The notes under the pieces: model-generated
Seen by the model: the letters and a program-made list of their open reading frames with translations, nothing else
The model's database searches: none
What the model was told of the DNA's origin: nothing
In this document: positions 32,737 through 43,912 of the stretch, piece after piece
How positions within the stretch are numbered: position 1 is the stretch's first letter
Layout: each line of letters begins with the position of its first letter
Translations under genes and position numbers: made by a program
Source of the DNA: Plasmodium coatneyi
Lineage: Eukaryota; Apicomplexa; Aconoidasida; Haemosporida; Plasmodiidae
Reading direction: 5' to 3'
NCBI RefSeq assembly: GCF_001680005.1
Contig: NC_033563.1
Span: 868,001 to 932,000 of the forward strand
Length of the DNA: 64,000 bases

Positions 32737-33818
32737 GCAACGAAACGGAACGAGACGAAATGAGTGGTGCTGTTCGGATGTATACGCACAACTTTCAGGT
32801 GCATGAGCATGAGCGTAAACATAAGCATGCTCGTCTCCGCACGTTTGAGTAGAGGCGCACATATGCATACGGGCATACATGCATACATATATATATGAAT
32901 AGATGAATTCGTGGGTGCCTTTTTCCGCATGTGCGTGCATTCCCAACGCACGCGCAAATGAACACCAAGGCGGTTATTTTACCGCGCGCAGAAACAGTTG
33001 AGCACACTCAAACGGGAGTAAGTAGGTGCAGGTGCACGTAAAAGAATGCATCAACGCACAAACAATTTTGCAGTTCGAACATATTAGTGATTTTTACTCT
33101 CAGCCATGCGTTGTTCTTGAGTTCGTTGCGCGTGGGTTTCCTAAGTTTTTGTTTCCCCCAATAGGAAGAGCTTTCTTCTTCCTTTTAGGTTTTCCCTGCT
33201 ATTCTCCAACTTTGCATTTGCTTCTCTCTCACAGTAGACGTAAAAACATGGACCATACGTTATCACATACATGCGTACACATGTATAGTCTTAAATGGTG
33301 GTACACGGGAAGCACTTTTATAAATATACGTTGCACACAGTAGGCGTTTTTCCGGTGGGCATATAAGTTCGATATACCGCTAAATGGAAATGTATGCGTC
33401 TCCCATCGAGGGTGTGTATGTGACGGCGTACTTGTTGCATACATACACAGATGAGTCGACCACCATCACTGTGTTAATAATCAACGCCAACGAATAGGCT
33501 AACTCTCCAAATATGTGTTCACACATTTGGCAACCACTCCTCCCCCAACGTACACACTTGGACGAAGTAGTTACGCCAGAGCAGTGAAATTGAAAAGGAA
33601 AAAAAAAAAAACTTGGGGAAGAAGTAAATTTAAAAATTCATTTAAACTTAATGTGCAAGTATAAGAGTTAAAGTTCAGTTCGTTCTGTATGCAAACCTTT
33701 ACATATGACAAAATGCATTTCTTTGAATGCCCCCACGTGTTGCAAAATGGATAAGTGGAATTAACGAGCAATAGCTTCACACGGAAAGGAACAAAGTGAG
33801 AAAAAAAAAAAAAAAAAT

Positions 33819-33890
33819 TGGATGGGTGAATGGTTGACTGGATGGGTAAATGGTTGACTGGATGGGTAAATGGTTGATTGGATGGGTGAA
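33819..33890 (+). repeat. 20-bp tandem repeat
   Basis: Unit GATGGGTAAATGGTTGACTG at 33821, 33841, 33861 and a partial copy at 33881. Confidence 0.85.
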
Positions 33891-35416
33891 CCATTCCGGA
33901 AGAGTGATCATGGCGCATGTGTAAAAGTGCCACGTGTGTATGCAGCACGCACAGGCGTATGCACATGCACAGGGATGTTTGTATGTTCGCCCACTCGTCC
34001 GTTTTTACTTTTGTATGCCCCTTGCTTTGCACCCTCGTTTACGCGAGCAGCACTCCACCCCCGCATAATCGCTTGAGGCGAAATTTGAACTGCAAACAGA
34101 ATTCATCACGCATGCGATACGTCCAAAAGTGGGTGTTTTATCTGTCCCTTCCGCGGATGTACAATATGTGTGAGTTTGACCTTTCTTCGCAGGAGTGCCA
34201 TATCACCCTGCCACCGAACGAGGAGGCAAGAGCCGTTTCCCCCAAAATTTCTCACCTTAAGCGACAGGAACACTTAACAGTTGCAATTTTTTGCCATTCC
34301 AAAAAAAAAATATGAACAAAAAAAAAAAAAGAAAAAAAAGAGAACAAAATGAACAGAATGAACAACTACATGGTATGCGTGGAGGAAGGCGTATCTCTGC
34401 TGACTCCACCAGTGAGCATAGAAACATTCTTCCGGCCAAGTGTGAAATGTCTTTTGGTGTTTAACTGTCCTAGTAGCGAGCCTATGCCTGCCTTTGAGGC
34501 GTGCTTCTTTGCCTGTTCATCTTTCCAAGTGACTGTCCAATAAGCGAAAGAGGAGCATTTCCTCGCGCGAATTCATGGCTGTGTACCTTTTTCGATCTGT
34601 CTTTTTTTTTTTTTTTTTTTTTTGTTCATATTTTTTTCGTTTTAGCTATTTGTAAACAATTTGCTCTTTAATCGAGTATTAAGCTAGCTGTTTTTTTTTT
34701 TTTTTTTTTTTTTTTTTTCTGACTCGGTTACGATTCCTAGCAGATTGACCTATTTGCGTTGACTTACGTCTCCACCATGTGGAGGTATCAATAACAGGGC
34801 AATGTCACCGCGTCATTCGCAACGTTAATCCCCCACAGAAAAAAAAAAAAATGCTTCTGAACAAAATGTACATGTAGGAGCGTTACCCAAATGGCCGATT
34901 AAGCGATGTTGATTTAACGAAACTGCCAAATGACACACCTGACCATGTGATGTCCCTTCACGACGCCACGGTGTAGACTGAGTGGTTTATCAAAACAAAG
35001 GATTTTTATTAATTACACAGGTATGTCTGTGTTTGTGTGTGAGTAGGTAAAGTTCATAGTTACTCCACACCGACGCGAAAATGCACAAGTGTGCACACGT
35101 GCATATAAGCACGCCAGCAAAATGCGTCGAAAAAAAAAAAAATTAATCGGGGAAACTAACCACGTCGATAAGCACATGAGAGTGAAGCACGGTGAGAAAC
35201 ATATTCACACATTCACACTCCGTCTTAATTATGCAGCATGGTTGAGTGTTTCCCATTTTGAGTGGAAAAAATGGAGGGCAAATATGGGGGTGGTGGACGA
35301 ATAGGGAAAGTCTGGCTAGGTTTCTTTCCCGAGTAAAGAGGCACTTAAAAAATGCAAATGAGGAGTTCACCTGGGTGAATCTAGGTGCGAACGTGGCTAA
35401 GCCGTTCTGCCCTCGT

Positions 35417-38400
35417 CTAGTCCTCTTGGGCATCCTGCTCGTCTTGTTCGCCCTCCTCGGCGTCGCCTTCCGCACCCCCATCTGTGTCCGCCCCCTGATT
35501 GTCAAATACTTCCTCATTGTTTTCATGCGAAGACGGTATGCTAATGGCTCCCCCTTCTTGATCCACATTCTCCTCATAGGACACTTCATTCTGTGCCAGG
35601 TTTACATATGACCGGTTGAACATAACGGGGTGTTCCTCCCCCGGTTCACTGTTCCCGTCGGAATGTGTAGACCTGGAAAAATCATTGTTGGGGCGCTCAT
35701 CATTGGAACTTTCACCATGGTAACGATAGGAGGTGTTGCTTGCACTGTCAGCATTTTCGTTGGAGCTATCCAGGGGTTCATTTTCGGACAGCCCTCTTCC
35801 TGCACCTTGTTCGTCCTGTTGGTCAGTTTCTTCTTCCCCTTCCGGATTTCTCGGGTTGTACTCATCGTACTGGGCATATTCTTCCTCCTCCCCCGTTTGG
35901 TCCGCTTCACCCATGCGGTCCTCTTCACCCATTTCATCCTTGGAGTTACCCCCATCGTACTGCTCATAGTCCTCCTCCTCTGCCGCCGCGTTGTATTCTT
36001 CATAATGTTCGAAGTGTTCATTCGTGTCTTCGCCATCGCCTTCGTTCGTCTCTCCACCCGATTCATCGTCCTCCTCCTCATCACCCGTTTGATCATCTTC
36101 ATTTTCGTAATTACCCATTCTGTCATCATCATCACTATTGTCATCATTTTCATCGTCTCCGTCGTTGTCGTCATTCACGTTGTCATGGTAGCCGATGTCA
36201 TCACGAACCCGCTGCTGTAACGCAGCAAGTTCCGCCCTTCCATTGTCGTCCTTCCCCTCACACTCCTCATCCGAAGAAATCACATAACAACTTCTGTTGC
36301 TCTCCGTTTCGTGATTTTCCCCTTCATCATACTGATTGTTCTGCAGGAGGTTCGGGTCGGCATCATCATCATCATCGTCATCGTAGGGGCTTCTGGAGTT
36401 CTCTACCTCCCCTACATGATCCACCCCTTGGACGGACTCTAAAAATTTGTTTTCCCTCCTCTCATGTGTATACAATTCATCTTTCAGGTCATCCTCTCTG
36501 CTTGCTTCCTCATCGTAGGGGTAACTCCCACCATCGCCCATGTAGCTCCCCTCCTGTTGAAAGGAGTCTTCACTTCTATGACTGACGTGTTCCTCTTCTC
36601 CCATTTCCTGGTCACTCCTCTGCGGCTGTTCCGATTGTTGAGGCTGTTGCGGTTGCTGCTCCTCCTGTAGATTATTCACAGTGGGCACACCTTCAGCCGC
36701 TTTTTTCAGCTTCTTCAAATGCCTCGTAAATGTAGGCCAAATCGTGTTTACCATTTCTGAGTCGGAGTTGTATTTTCTTTTTTTCATTCCTTTTTCCTTC
36801 CCCGTGTCGTAGTTGACTTCAGACGCATGAGACCTAAACGGACTCACCACGCAACCATTGGGTTCGTTGAGCTCGTTCATCACGCGGCTTGTTGGAGGAG
36901 TCCATAACTGCTCCTCACCTTGCTCCCTCAGCAGCTCCTCTGGTAGCAGCTTGTCGTTATGCAGTTCGTTACTTGGCGGTTCTTCTTGTTCACTCTCCCT
37001 GGAGCGGTCGATCACTTCGGGGGTTATTTCTCCTCCCATGTTGCATAACTCCCCTTTTGGTGTAAACCCTCCCGTAACATCCTCTTCACCATCGGCTTCC
37101 CCTTCATCGTGCGGCGCGTTATGTGATATGTCCTCCTCCACTTCCACACCGACGCATAAATCCACGTCAATTTTCTCACCATCTTCCAGTTCCGCTTTAT
37201 TCCCTTCAAGCGGTTGGATTGTATCATCCGGCTCATTATGACTTGCTCCCCCGCATGACGCCGAATTGTCCACTCCGTTTTCCAAGCCGGAGGTAACAAT
37301 ACCAGCGTCTTCCTCATTCTTTACAACTAATTCGTTTTCACTTCGGTGGGAGGATCTTCCGTCGTCCTCATCTGGAAGACTATCCTCCTCGCTTGATTCA
37401 TGGGAAGAAATATTTTCCTCCTCCTTCTCCCGAATGATGCCTCGAAAGATACCTCGAATGAAGCCAGTGACGTTTCCACTAGTGTCTTCTGGCGTGCATG
37501 ACGATTGTCTCTCTGATTGGTCGTCGTCTTCCGAAACGTTCTCCTGATACCGATCCAACGTTTCGTTGTTCGTTGCTTGACTTGCGTCCTGTTCATCTGA
37601 CGGGATGATTACACCCCCCTGGGTGGGTTCTACTTTTTCGTGTGATCCCTTCCTTAAGAGGTATTCCCCATCGGTTGCTTTTTCCTCTGCTTGGTCGTCA
37701 TCAACCCCTCTATCATTAAGGTTTACCATATTGGGGTTTTGTTCCCCATTTGGATGCTCCACAAGGTTCTCACTCCGTCCAGAATGTATTATTGGGACTA
37801 CATCACTAGTGGAAGGGAACGCACGCTCTTCGCACTGTTGATCTCCTTGCAAGGATTCACTCGCATCAACATTAGATGCGCTGCTACTATTAACACCTTG
37901 TTCCCCTTGAAAACTCAAAAAATCGGCTTTTCCATTTTCCACCATGTAATTAAAATTGTTGGCAAATCTCTGAACATTCTGGAAGACTTCCTCTACGACT
38001 TCGTAATTCACGTTGGTCCACTTCCCCTGTTGCTTCACCACCGTGGCGTCCTCATAACCTGCACTTCCCTGTAGCTCATCCATGATTGAGTCACACATGA
38101 ACATATGGAAGGCTTTTTTCAAATTCCTCAGTTGATTCAGTATGGAAGCTTCTACTCTCTTCCTAGAATTTACAATTTTAAAAATGTTACAGATAACTAT
38201 ATTCTGTTGGATGAGGTGACCAATGAAGCTTTTGTACTTTCCCAGGTTGACTGCATGGAGTTTATTAACCTCTTCTGTGTTCTTCAGGTTGGTCCTTAAA
38301 CTTTGCATGGAGCATTCGTTCATCTGTATGTTATCCTTTAGTTGCGCGATTTGGTCTAGGTTGTTCACTTGGATCACTTCGTTCTTTTCATTTTTCGTTT

Positions 38401-41400
38401 TCAAACTTTGGATAAATTCATTCTGCGTCTGTATGCTCTGCTTAAGAGAGCTGACTTGATTTTTTAAAATTTGAATTTCCTTCAAGTTACGGTTAATTAT
38501 GTAGAGATAGCAGGAGCCCAACTTAAACAGCTTCAGGATGTTGCACTTAATAACGACTATGTGTTCGCTTCCGTTAGGGGGGGGGTCAATACCATTCATG
38601 CATTGTCCTGCAACTTGTACTTCCCCTCCAGACAGATTTTTCAACCTACTTAGAATCTCCTCCGATGATGCATTCATGGCATTTTCCAAAGCAGAGAAGC
38701 CATTCGTACCGCTATACCCATGGAGTGAATCGTCCATTTTCTTGTTGCACTTTTTCTTTAACCCATCGATAATGTCGTCCTTCTCCCTTATGTGCTTATT
38801 AATCCTATCCTTGTATTGCTCCATAAGGGTGAGGGACTCCTTCATCTTTGCTATATTGGAAGACAACGTGGTGATCTCCTCGTGTAGTTTTTTAATCTCC
38901 TTGTCCTTCTGCTTTGCTTCTTCCCTGCACTGTTCAATCACTTCGTTTCTGTTTTCTAGCTCCGCAGTGAGGTCTATATTTTCGCTAATATATTTGTGTA
39001 TTTCGATCGACACGTTGGAGGGATTGGCTTCCTCCAAAGGTGACCCCTCTGCTTGGGCCACCCTCTCTTGCACACGCGCCCTCATTTCTGCATTCTCATT
39101 GGTGAGCTTCCTAATTTGAAAGTTCAACCCAATGATCTGCTTCTCCTTGGCGTTAATCATGGCAAGGTGTTCCCTCACTTGGCTTTGCAGCTTCTCCTTT
39201 TCTACAATTATCGTGTCGTTATTCTTGGTGGCCTGGAAAAACTCATTCTCCCTCTGCAGCTGTTCAATCTTCCTTTCGTGTTCCTCCTTGGCGAGTCGAA
39301 GCACTCTGTTTTGTTCACTAACGACGTCCAAGTCGGTTTTGATTTTGTTAAACTGGATGGCGTGGTCGCTGCTCAGCTGGTTTAATTGCTCCTCCATCTT
39401 TTTTTTCTCTCCTTCCCTCCTGGACAGTTGATTCTGCAACAATTTTATTTTTACCACGTACTTCTCCTCATTCAGTTGGACCTTCTCGATCTCCTTCGCC
39501 AAGTTCTGCAGTTCTATTCTACTCTTTTGTAAATTCGCTTTTAGACTTACAACGAATTCACTATTCATATGACCTATCCCATTTTTATCCGTTAGGTTGG
39601 TTTGCAACTCCGAAATGTACTTTTGCTGCTGGAGGAGTTTCCCCTTCTCTATTTGTAGCTTCTGCTTCAGTTCGCTGTTCTCAAAGTTTACTTTATCCCG
39701 TAGGGCACAATTCTCATGAAGCTCCTCCTGCAGGTCTTTATTCACATCCATTAGTTGTTCTAACCTCGTCTTAAGAATCTGGTTGTCGTTTAGGTTGACC
39801 CGTGTTCTAAACATTTCATTCAAATGGGAGTTGTCTTTTTTTAAATTTTCCAAAAGGTCCTTTAAATTACTTATTTCCTCCTTGTGTGTATTTATTATGA
39901 TGTCCCTTTCGTTGATTAGCTTCTTATTCTGCTCCACTTGGGATTGGTACTTCTCAACAAGTGCATTCAGTTCTGTTTGCAAATTCGCCTTATCATTTTT
40001 CAGCAGCGCAATATATTCTTCCTCCTTCTGTTTCATATTCAGATGATTTTTCTTCTCACTCTCCAACGTTTCGACTTTCATTTCCAGCTGGTCGTAATTC
40101 CATTTAAGCTTCTTCACTTCCAGTTCCTTCTCCGTTAGTTCACTTTGCAGCTGGTCGATCTGCTCGTTCAGCTTGTCCTTCGTTTCGTCTAACTCCTTTG
40201 CGTGCTTGGATTGTTCCACTCCTAGGAGGTCCTTTATTTTATTTAACTTTTCTTCATTCAATTGGCTTAACAGGAGGAACTCTTTATGTTTTTCGACCTG
40301 ATCATTGCACATCTTTTTTAGTCTCCTAATTTCATCCTTACTGCATGCACTGAAATTTCTCCACGTTTCAATCACCCCCATGAGGATTTCCTTCTCCCCC
40401 TTCAGTTGCATAATTTCTCTTTCCAAATCGGCCTTCCCTTCCTGCAACTTCCTAATCTTTACCTCCTTTTCTGCTTTGTATTCCAATTCGTCTATTATAG
40501 ATTGGTGGTAGGCACTTTCTCGTTGCTCTACAGGAAGATGCAACGACCCTACCGTTACGTTCACCGATTGGGGAGGGTCGCCAAGCTTTTTACCTTCCTC
40601 CTCTTCAACCATGTTGTCCACTTGGTCTGCTTCTTTTTCCCCCGCTGCGGATACAGCCATGCAGTGCCGGAGCACATTCACCTGCTTCACCCGCTCGTTC
40701 AGCTCCTTCTTCATCAAAGAGCCTTTACTCTCCAGATCCTTAATCCTCTGAAGTAGGTTCATGTTTTCCATTTTCAGACTACTAATATCGGAGACGTTCT
40801 TCCTGTTGTGTTCCTTCTCCTCCACCCAAAGGCCATTCAAATTGCTTAACCGAATATCGTAGTCACATTTTATCTGTTCATTTAGGGTGAAGAAGGAGTT
40901 TAATTTCTCTCTCAAAAACTGGTTGTTCTCTTTTTCCTCCTGTATGAGTGAGTGGAGGTATGCCTTTTCCTTTTCATACAATTTGATCATTTCATCGTTC
41001 TGTTCGCTCAGTTTAACGTTTCGAATTTGCCTAGTGGAGAGCTCCTCCTCTATGAGGAGCTTCTCCTTCTTCACCTGTTCATACATATCCAGTAGATGAT
41101 CGTGTTTGCACTTGTGTTCCTTGCACTCGTTTTGCAAAACAACCTGATTGTTAAGCACTCGTTTTAATTCCTCCTCATTTAGATGCACCAACCGTTGAAG
41201 CTTATCCCTCTCCTTGGATAGAACCTCCACGTCGTATTCAAGCTTCTTCCCCCGTTCGAACAGATTCGCTTCATTAATATTCATCTGGTTGATCCTTTTG
41301 TCACTCTCCATAACTTCATCTTCGTACTTCCTGGCCAGCCTTATTATCCTTTCAAACCGGTTCAGAAGCAAATCGAAGGATATTTCTACGTTACTGAAGT

Positions 41401-43912
41401 TTAGGTTGAACAGATTAAAGTATCGCTCATATACAACTTTGTATTTTTCCTCCATGTCAAAGAGGTTGTAACTCACGATGGTGTTGAAAATTGTGTTAAT
41501 GTGAATAAAGTGGTGCTGATAGAACTGCCTATACTTCTGAATCAGTTTGGCTTCTTCCAAATGGTGAAGCAATTCCTCTTCTGAGTGCTTCTTCTTCCAT
41601 TTGTGCAGCTCCGCGGAGAGCATCACAGGATCTGCCTGACCACCCAGGGTGGGGTGTTCAATTGAACAATCCTCCAATAGGTGCTCCACACGGAACTCCT
41701 CATTGTACTCTCCGATGCGACCAAAAATCTCAAACGTAATTACGTAATCATCGAAGTAACTCAGCAAATCGCTCCGACGGAAGTAACTCATCTGCTTGTT
41801 CTCGATGCTGACAATGGCTTTTTCGAGATTTTCCAAAATCTGACGGAAGGCCTCTTCCTTTTCAGCCAGGGCACGCTTGCGGTCTGCCTTGCATGAATCC
41901 TCATCGGCGCAGAAGCCAGCCAGACTGACCGCCCCACTAAGAGCATTACTAACTGTTGTGGCTGGTGCTCCACCCTGTAGCAACGAATTGTTACTAACAT
42001 TGGAGGGAGTCTTTCCACTGAAGTCGTCCACCAAACACCCACCCTTAACGTGCCTACCCACGCAGTCGTTAACGGCAGCCTCGATCAGACTCTCAATAGA
42101 GCAGTTCTTGTTATTATGATCCACGTGGACAAAGGAGGACAGATTCGAAATGGAGGATATAACCTTTAGCAGCGTCTCTTTCTCCAATTTGACTTTAAAG
42201 TTTGCATCCTTCAGCTTCTGCAGGAGGCTGTCTTTCTCCTTGAGTTTGCTTTCTACCTCTCTGATGTATTCCAATTTTTCGTGGAGGAGGTTTTCCATGT
42301 GGGTTCTCTCACCCTGAAGGGTAAGCGCATCCAGGGGATAATTTTTCCTGACAAAGCGATTCATACCCATGTCGTCCTTGAACCTGCTATTCCTCACGTT
42401 GGAATTTGACTTTTCCATTTTCTCGTTTGACCTCGACAGAGCAATGATCTTCACCTGTGCTTCGTTCAGTAAATAATTCAGACTTTTGAATTTTTTTTTT
42501 TTAATTTTTATATATTTATCATGGTCGTATTTTTTCCCATCCCGATCGTCTGCCGAGTCGTCCGAATCAGGGAGGGGGGTGTTAAAAATAACTTCATAGG
42601 TGTACAGAGCGGAAAAGCAGTTTACGTCCTCAAACATGGTGGAGTCAATTTTATTCTTCTCACACACTTGTCTAATATCGTTCGTCGAACGAAGAATCAT
42701 GACGTTGCAATTTTTTGTATTTAAAAATTCATGTGTAAAGGAAAAGAGGAGATTATTTTTTTCGACAATTTTTTTATACATCCGTTCGAACTGTATCAAT
42801 GCGTCTTTCATGTTTTCCACTTTTGTTTTATACTGTTGCACTTTTTTTTTTAGATGATCGTTTTGCTCTTTCAATGCATCTCTATCCTTTTCCACAGCCA
42901 ATAACTTTTTAACGCTAGCCTCCGATGTGGCTAGCGATTTGGTCAAAATATCCTTTGCTTTATTTAAACTTTCCACTGCGTTCTTTCTCATCGTTTCTTC
43001 CTTGCGTAATAATTCTCGCAGGGATTCTACTTTTTCTCTGTTCTCCCTAACCCCTTTGAAGTTATTTTTTTCACTTTGGAGGTACTTGATCAGTAGTTGT
43101 TCCCTCTCCAGTTTCAATTGTTCGTTTTTTTCCTTCAGACGGATATTTTCCCTTTTTATTTCATCCATTTGTTTATTCATTTCTGCTTCCATTTTAAGTT
43201 TCTCCTTCATCATGTTGTTACATTCGTCTATGAGCTTTTCATTTTTTCGATTCATTTCTTTGTACCTTTCTTCCACTTTGGCTAATTTAACCGTTACTTC
43301 CTCGTATTCACTCTTGTAACGTGCAAACGTGCCTACTCCTGCTGCTCCATCTGCGGTGTTTAAAATTATTCCCTTCCCTCCGTAGTGCATATCACTTTCT
43401 AAGTTTTTCCTCTCTATAACATTTTTCAAATTTGCACACTCCTTCTCTACTTGGCTGTTCCTCTTTTGTAGTTCCTTCACTTCTTCATTCCTCTGTGCAC
43501 ACTCTTCCTTCGTCCTTATTAGCGTATCCATCACCAAGTTGTAATCTTTTATTTTTATTTGTAGCTTACTCCTTAGCTTTGTTATAAGTTCATCCTTATC
43601 CTGGTGCTTGGAATCGTCAAACAACTCATCTTCCTCTATGCTTTTTATTTCGTTGAAGCACATGGATTCGACAATATTTGCATGACTGTGACTGTGTGTG
43701 TGACTCTGACTGTAACTGTGTGTGTATTCCGGTCCGTGCGTGGGGACGCAACTTGGAACCCCACCGTAGGGTCCATTCGACGGGAACAAACTCTCATATT
43801 CCTGATCGTTCAGAATCCCGTTCTGGCTTCCCTCGCTGGGAGCCGCATCGCTGCCTCCGCCATCCCCTCCATCGTGCGCCTTCTCCTTCCCTTTCTTGAC
43901 GTTAAAAAACAT
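35417..43912 (-). CDS. Giant coiled-coil protein with acidic tail
   Basis: Single-exon, 2,831 aa; a conserved Plasmodium protein of unknown function judging from its position. No enzyme domain is visible. The N-terminal ~100 residues are Gly/Ser/His-rich. Residues about 100-1,900 are dominated by heptad-rich coiled coil (long Glu/Lys/Leu/Asn runs such as LKEKNEQLKLEREQLLIKYL) broken by a more globular patch at about 700-860. A less charged stretch with ILKLFKLGSCYLYIINRN near 1,780-1,810 interrupts the coil. The last ~800 residues are Asp/Glu/Ser-rich with runs such as DDDDDDD and many EE/DD blocks. A scaffold, golgin-like or cytoskeletal role is possible but not shown. Confidence 0.88.
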   Translation of the reverse strand: MFFNVKKGKEKAHDGGDGGGSDAAPSEGSQNGILNDQEYESLFPSNGPYGGVPSCVPTHGPEYTHSYSQSHTHSHSHANIVESMCFNEIKSIEEDELFDDSKHQDKDELITKLRSKLQIKIKDYNLVMDTLIRTKEECAQRNEEVKELQKRNSQVEKECANLKNVIERKNLESDMHYGGKGIILNTADGAAGVGTFARYKSEYEEVTVKLAKVEERYKEMNRKNEKLIDECNNMMKEKLKMEAEMNKQMDEIKRENIRLKEKNEQLKLEREQLLIKYLQSEKNNFKGVRENREKVESLRELLRKEETMRKNAVESLNKAKDILTKSLATSEASVKKLLAVEKDRDALKEQNDHLKKKVQQYKTKVENMKDALIQFERMYKKIVEKNNLLFSFTHEFLNTKNCNVMILRSTNDIRQVCEKNKIDSTMFEDVNCFSALYTYEVIFNTPLPDSDDSADDRDGKKYDHDKYIKIKKKKFKSLNYLLNEAQVKIIALSRSNEKMEKSNSNVRNSRFKDDMGMNRFVRKNYPLDALTLQGERTHMENLLHEKLEYIREVESKLKEKDSLLQKLKDANFKVKLEKETLLKVISSISNLSSFVHVDHNNKNCSIESLIEAAVNDCVGRHVKGGCLVDDFSGKTPSNVSNNSLLQGGAPATTVSNALSGAVSLAGFCADEDSCKADRKRALAEKEEAFRQILENLEKAIVSIENKQMSYFRRSDLLSYFDDYVITFEIFGRIGEYNEEFRVEHLLEDCSIEHPTLGGQADPVMLSAELHKWKKKHSEEELLHHLEEAKLIQKYRQFYQHHFIHINTIFNTIVSYNLFDMEEKYKVVYERYFNLFNLNFSNVEISFDLLLNRFERIIRLARKYEDEVMESDKRINQMNINEANLFERGKKLEYDVEVLSKERDKLQRLVHLNEEELKRVLNNQVVLQNECKEHKCKHDHLLDMYEQVKKEKLLIEEELSTRQIRNVKLSEQNDEMIKLYEKEKAYLHSLIQEEKENNQFLREKLNSFFTLNEQIKCDYDIRLSNLNGLWVEEKEHNRKNVSDISSLKMENMNLLQRIKDLESKGSLMKKELNERVKQVNVLRHCMAVSAAGEKEADQVDNMVEEEEGKKLGDPPQSVNVTVGSLHLPVEQRESAYHQSIIDELEYKAEKEVKIRKLQEGKADLEREIMQLKGEKEILMGVIETWRNFSACSKDEIRRLKKMCNDQVEKHKEFLLLSQLNEEKLNKIKDLLGVEQSKHAKELDETKDKLNEQIDQLQSELTEKELEVKKLKWNYDQLEMKVETLESEKKNHLNMKQKEEEYIALLKNDKANLQTELNALVEKYQSQVEQNKKLINERDIIINTHKEEISNLKDLLENLKKDNSHLNEMFRTRVNLNDNQILKTRLEQLMDVNKDLQEELHENCALRDKVNFENSELKQKLQIEKGKLLQQQKYISELQTNLTDKNGIGHMNSEFVVSLKANLQKSRIELQNLAKEIEKVQLNEEKYVVKIKLLQNQLSRREGEKKKMEEQLNQLSSDHAIQFNKIKTDLDVVSEQNRVLRLAKEEHERKIEQLQRENEFFQATKNNDTIIVEKEKLQSQVREHLAMINAKEKQIIGLNFQIRKLTNENAEMRARVQERVAQAEGSPLEEANPSNVSIEIHKYISENIDLTAELENRNEVIEQCREEAKQKDKEIKKLHEEITTLSSNIAKMKESLTLMEQYKDRINKHIREKDDIIDGLKKKCNKKMDDSLHGYSGTNGFSALENAMNASSEEILSRLKNLSGGEVQVAGQCMNGIDPPPNGSEHIVVIKCNILKLFKLGSCYLYIINRNLKEIQILKNQVSSLKQSIQTQNEFIQSLKTKNEKNEVIQVNNLDQIAQLKDNIQMNECSMQSLRTNLKNTEEVNKLHAVNLGKYKSFIGHLIQQNIVICNIFKIVNSRKRVEASILNQLRNLKKAFHMFMCDSIMDELQGSAGYEDATVVKQQGKWTNVNYEVVEEVFQNVQRFANNFNYMVENGKADFLSFQGEQGVNSSSASNVDASESLQGDQQCEERAFPSTSDVVPIIHSGRSENLVEHPNGEQNPNMVNLNDRGVDDDQAEEKATDGEYLLRKGSHEKVEPTQGGVIIPSDEQDASQATNNETLDRYQENVSEDDDQSERQSSCTPEDTSGNVTGFIRGIFRGIIREKEEENISSHESSEEDSLPDEDDGRSSHRSENELVVKNEEDAGIVTSGLENGVDNSASCGGASHNEPDDTIQPLEGNKAELEDGEKIDVDLCVGVEVEEDISHNAPHDEGEADGEEDVTGGFTPKGELCNMGGEITPEVIDRSRESEQEEPPSNELHNDKLLPEELLREQGEEQLWTPPTSRVMNELNEPNGCVVSPFRSHASEVNYDTGKEKGMKKRKYNSDSEMVNTIWPTFTRHLKKLKKAAEGVPTVNNLQEEQQPQQPQQSEQPQRSDQEMGEEEHVSHRSEDSFQQEGSYMGDGGSYPYDEEASREDDLKDELYTHERRENKFLESVQGVDHVGEVENSRSPYDDDDDDDADPNLLQNNQYDEGENHETESNRSCYVISSDEECEGKDDNGRAELAALQQRVRDDIGYHDNVNDDNDGDDENDDNSDDDDRMGNYENEDDQTGDEEEDDESGGETNEGDGEDTNEHFEHYEEYNAAAEEEDYEQYDGGNSKDEMGEEDRMGEADQTGEEEEYAQYDEYNPRNPEGEEETDQQDEQGAGRGLSENEPLDSSNENADSASNTSYRYHGESSNDERPNNDFSRSTHSDGNSEPGEEHPVMFNRSYVNLAQNEVSYEENVDQEGGAISIPSSHENNEEVFDNQGADTDGGAEGDAEEGEQDEQDAQED

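Larger units (their letters stand above)
31461..35416. other. Long intergenic region upstream of CRK4
   Basis: About 4 kb between the CRK4 start and the coiled-coil gene stop. Contains poly(T) at 31,531-31,559, 31,640-31,659, 34,603-34,624 and 34,691-34,719, poly(A) at 32,707-32,731, ACATACATGCATAC-type strings, and two small tandem repeats (listed separately). Open frames are short and simple-sequence. A non-coding transcript is possible but unsupported. Confidence 0.5.

Noticed and set aside
35630..36585. Long + strand open frames opposite the coiled-coil gene tail
   Set aside because: They are mirror images of the acidic GAN/GAR codons of the real gene (Val/Ile/His-rich translations).
38520..38650. 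Unspliced intron in the coiled-coil gene
   Set aside because: The coil is interrupted there, but I found no acceptor in phase with a pyrimidine tract; left as coding.
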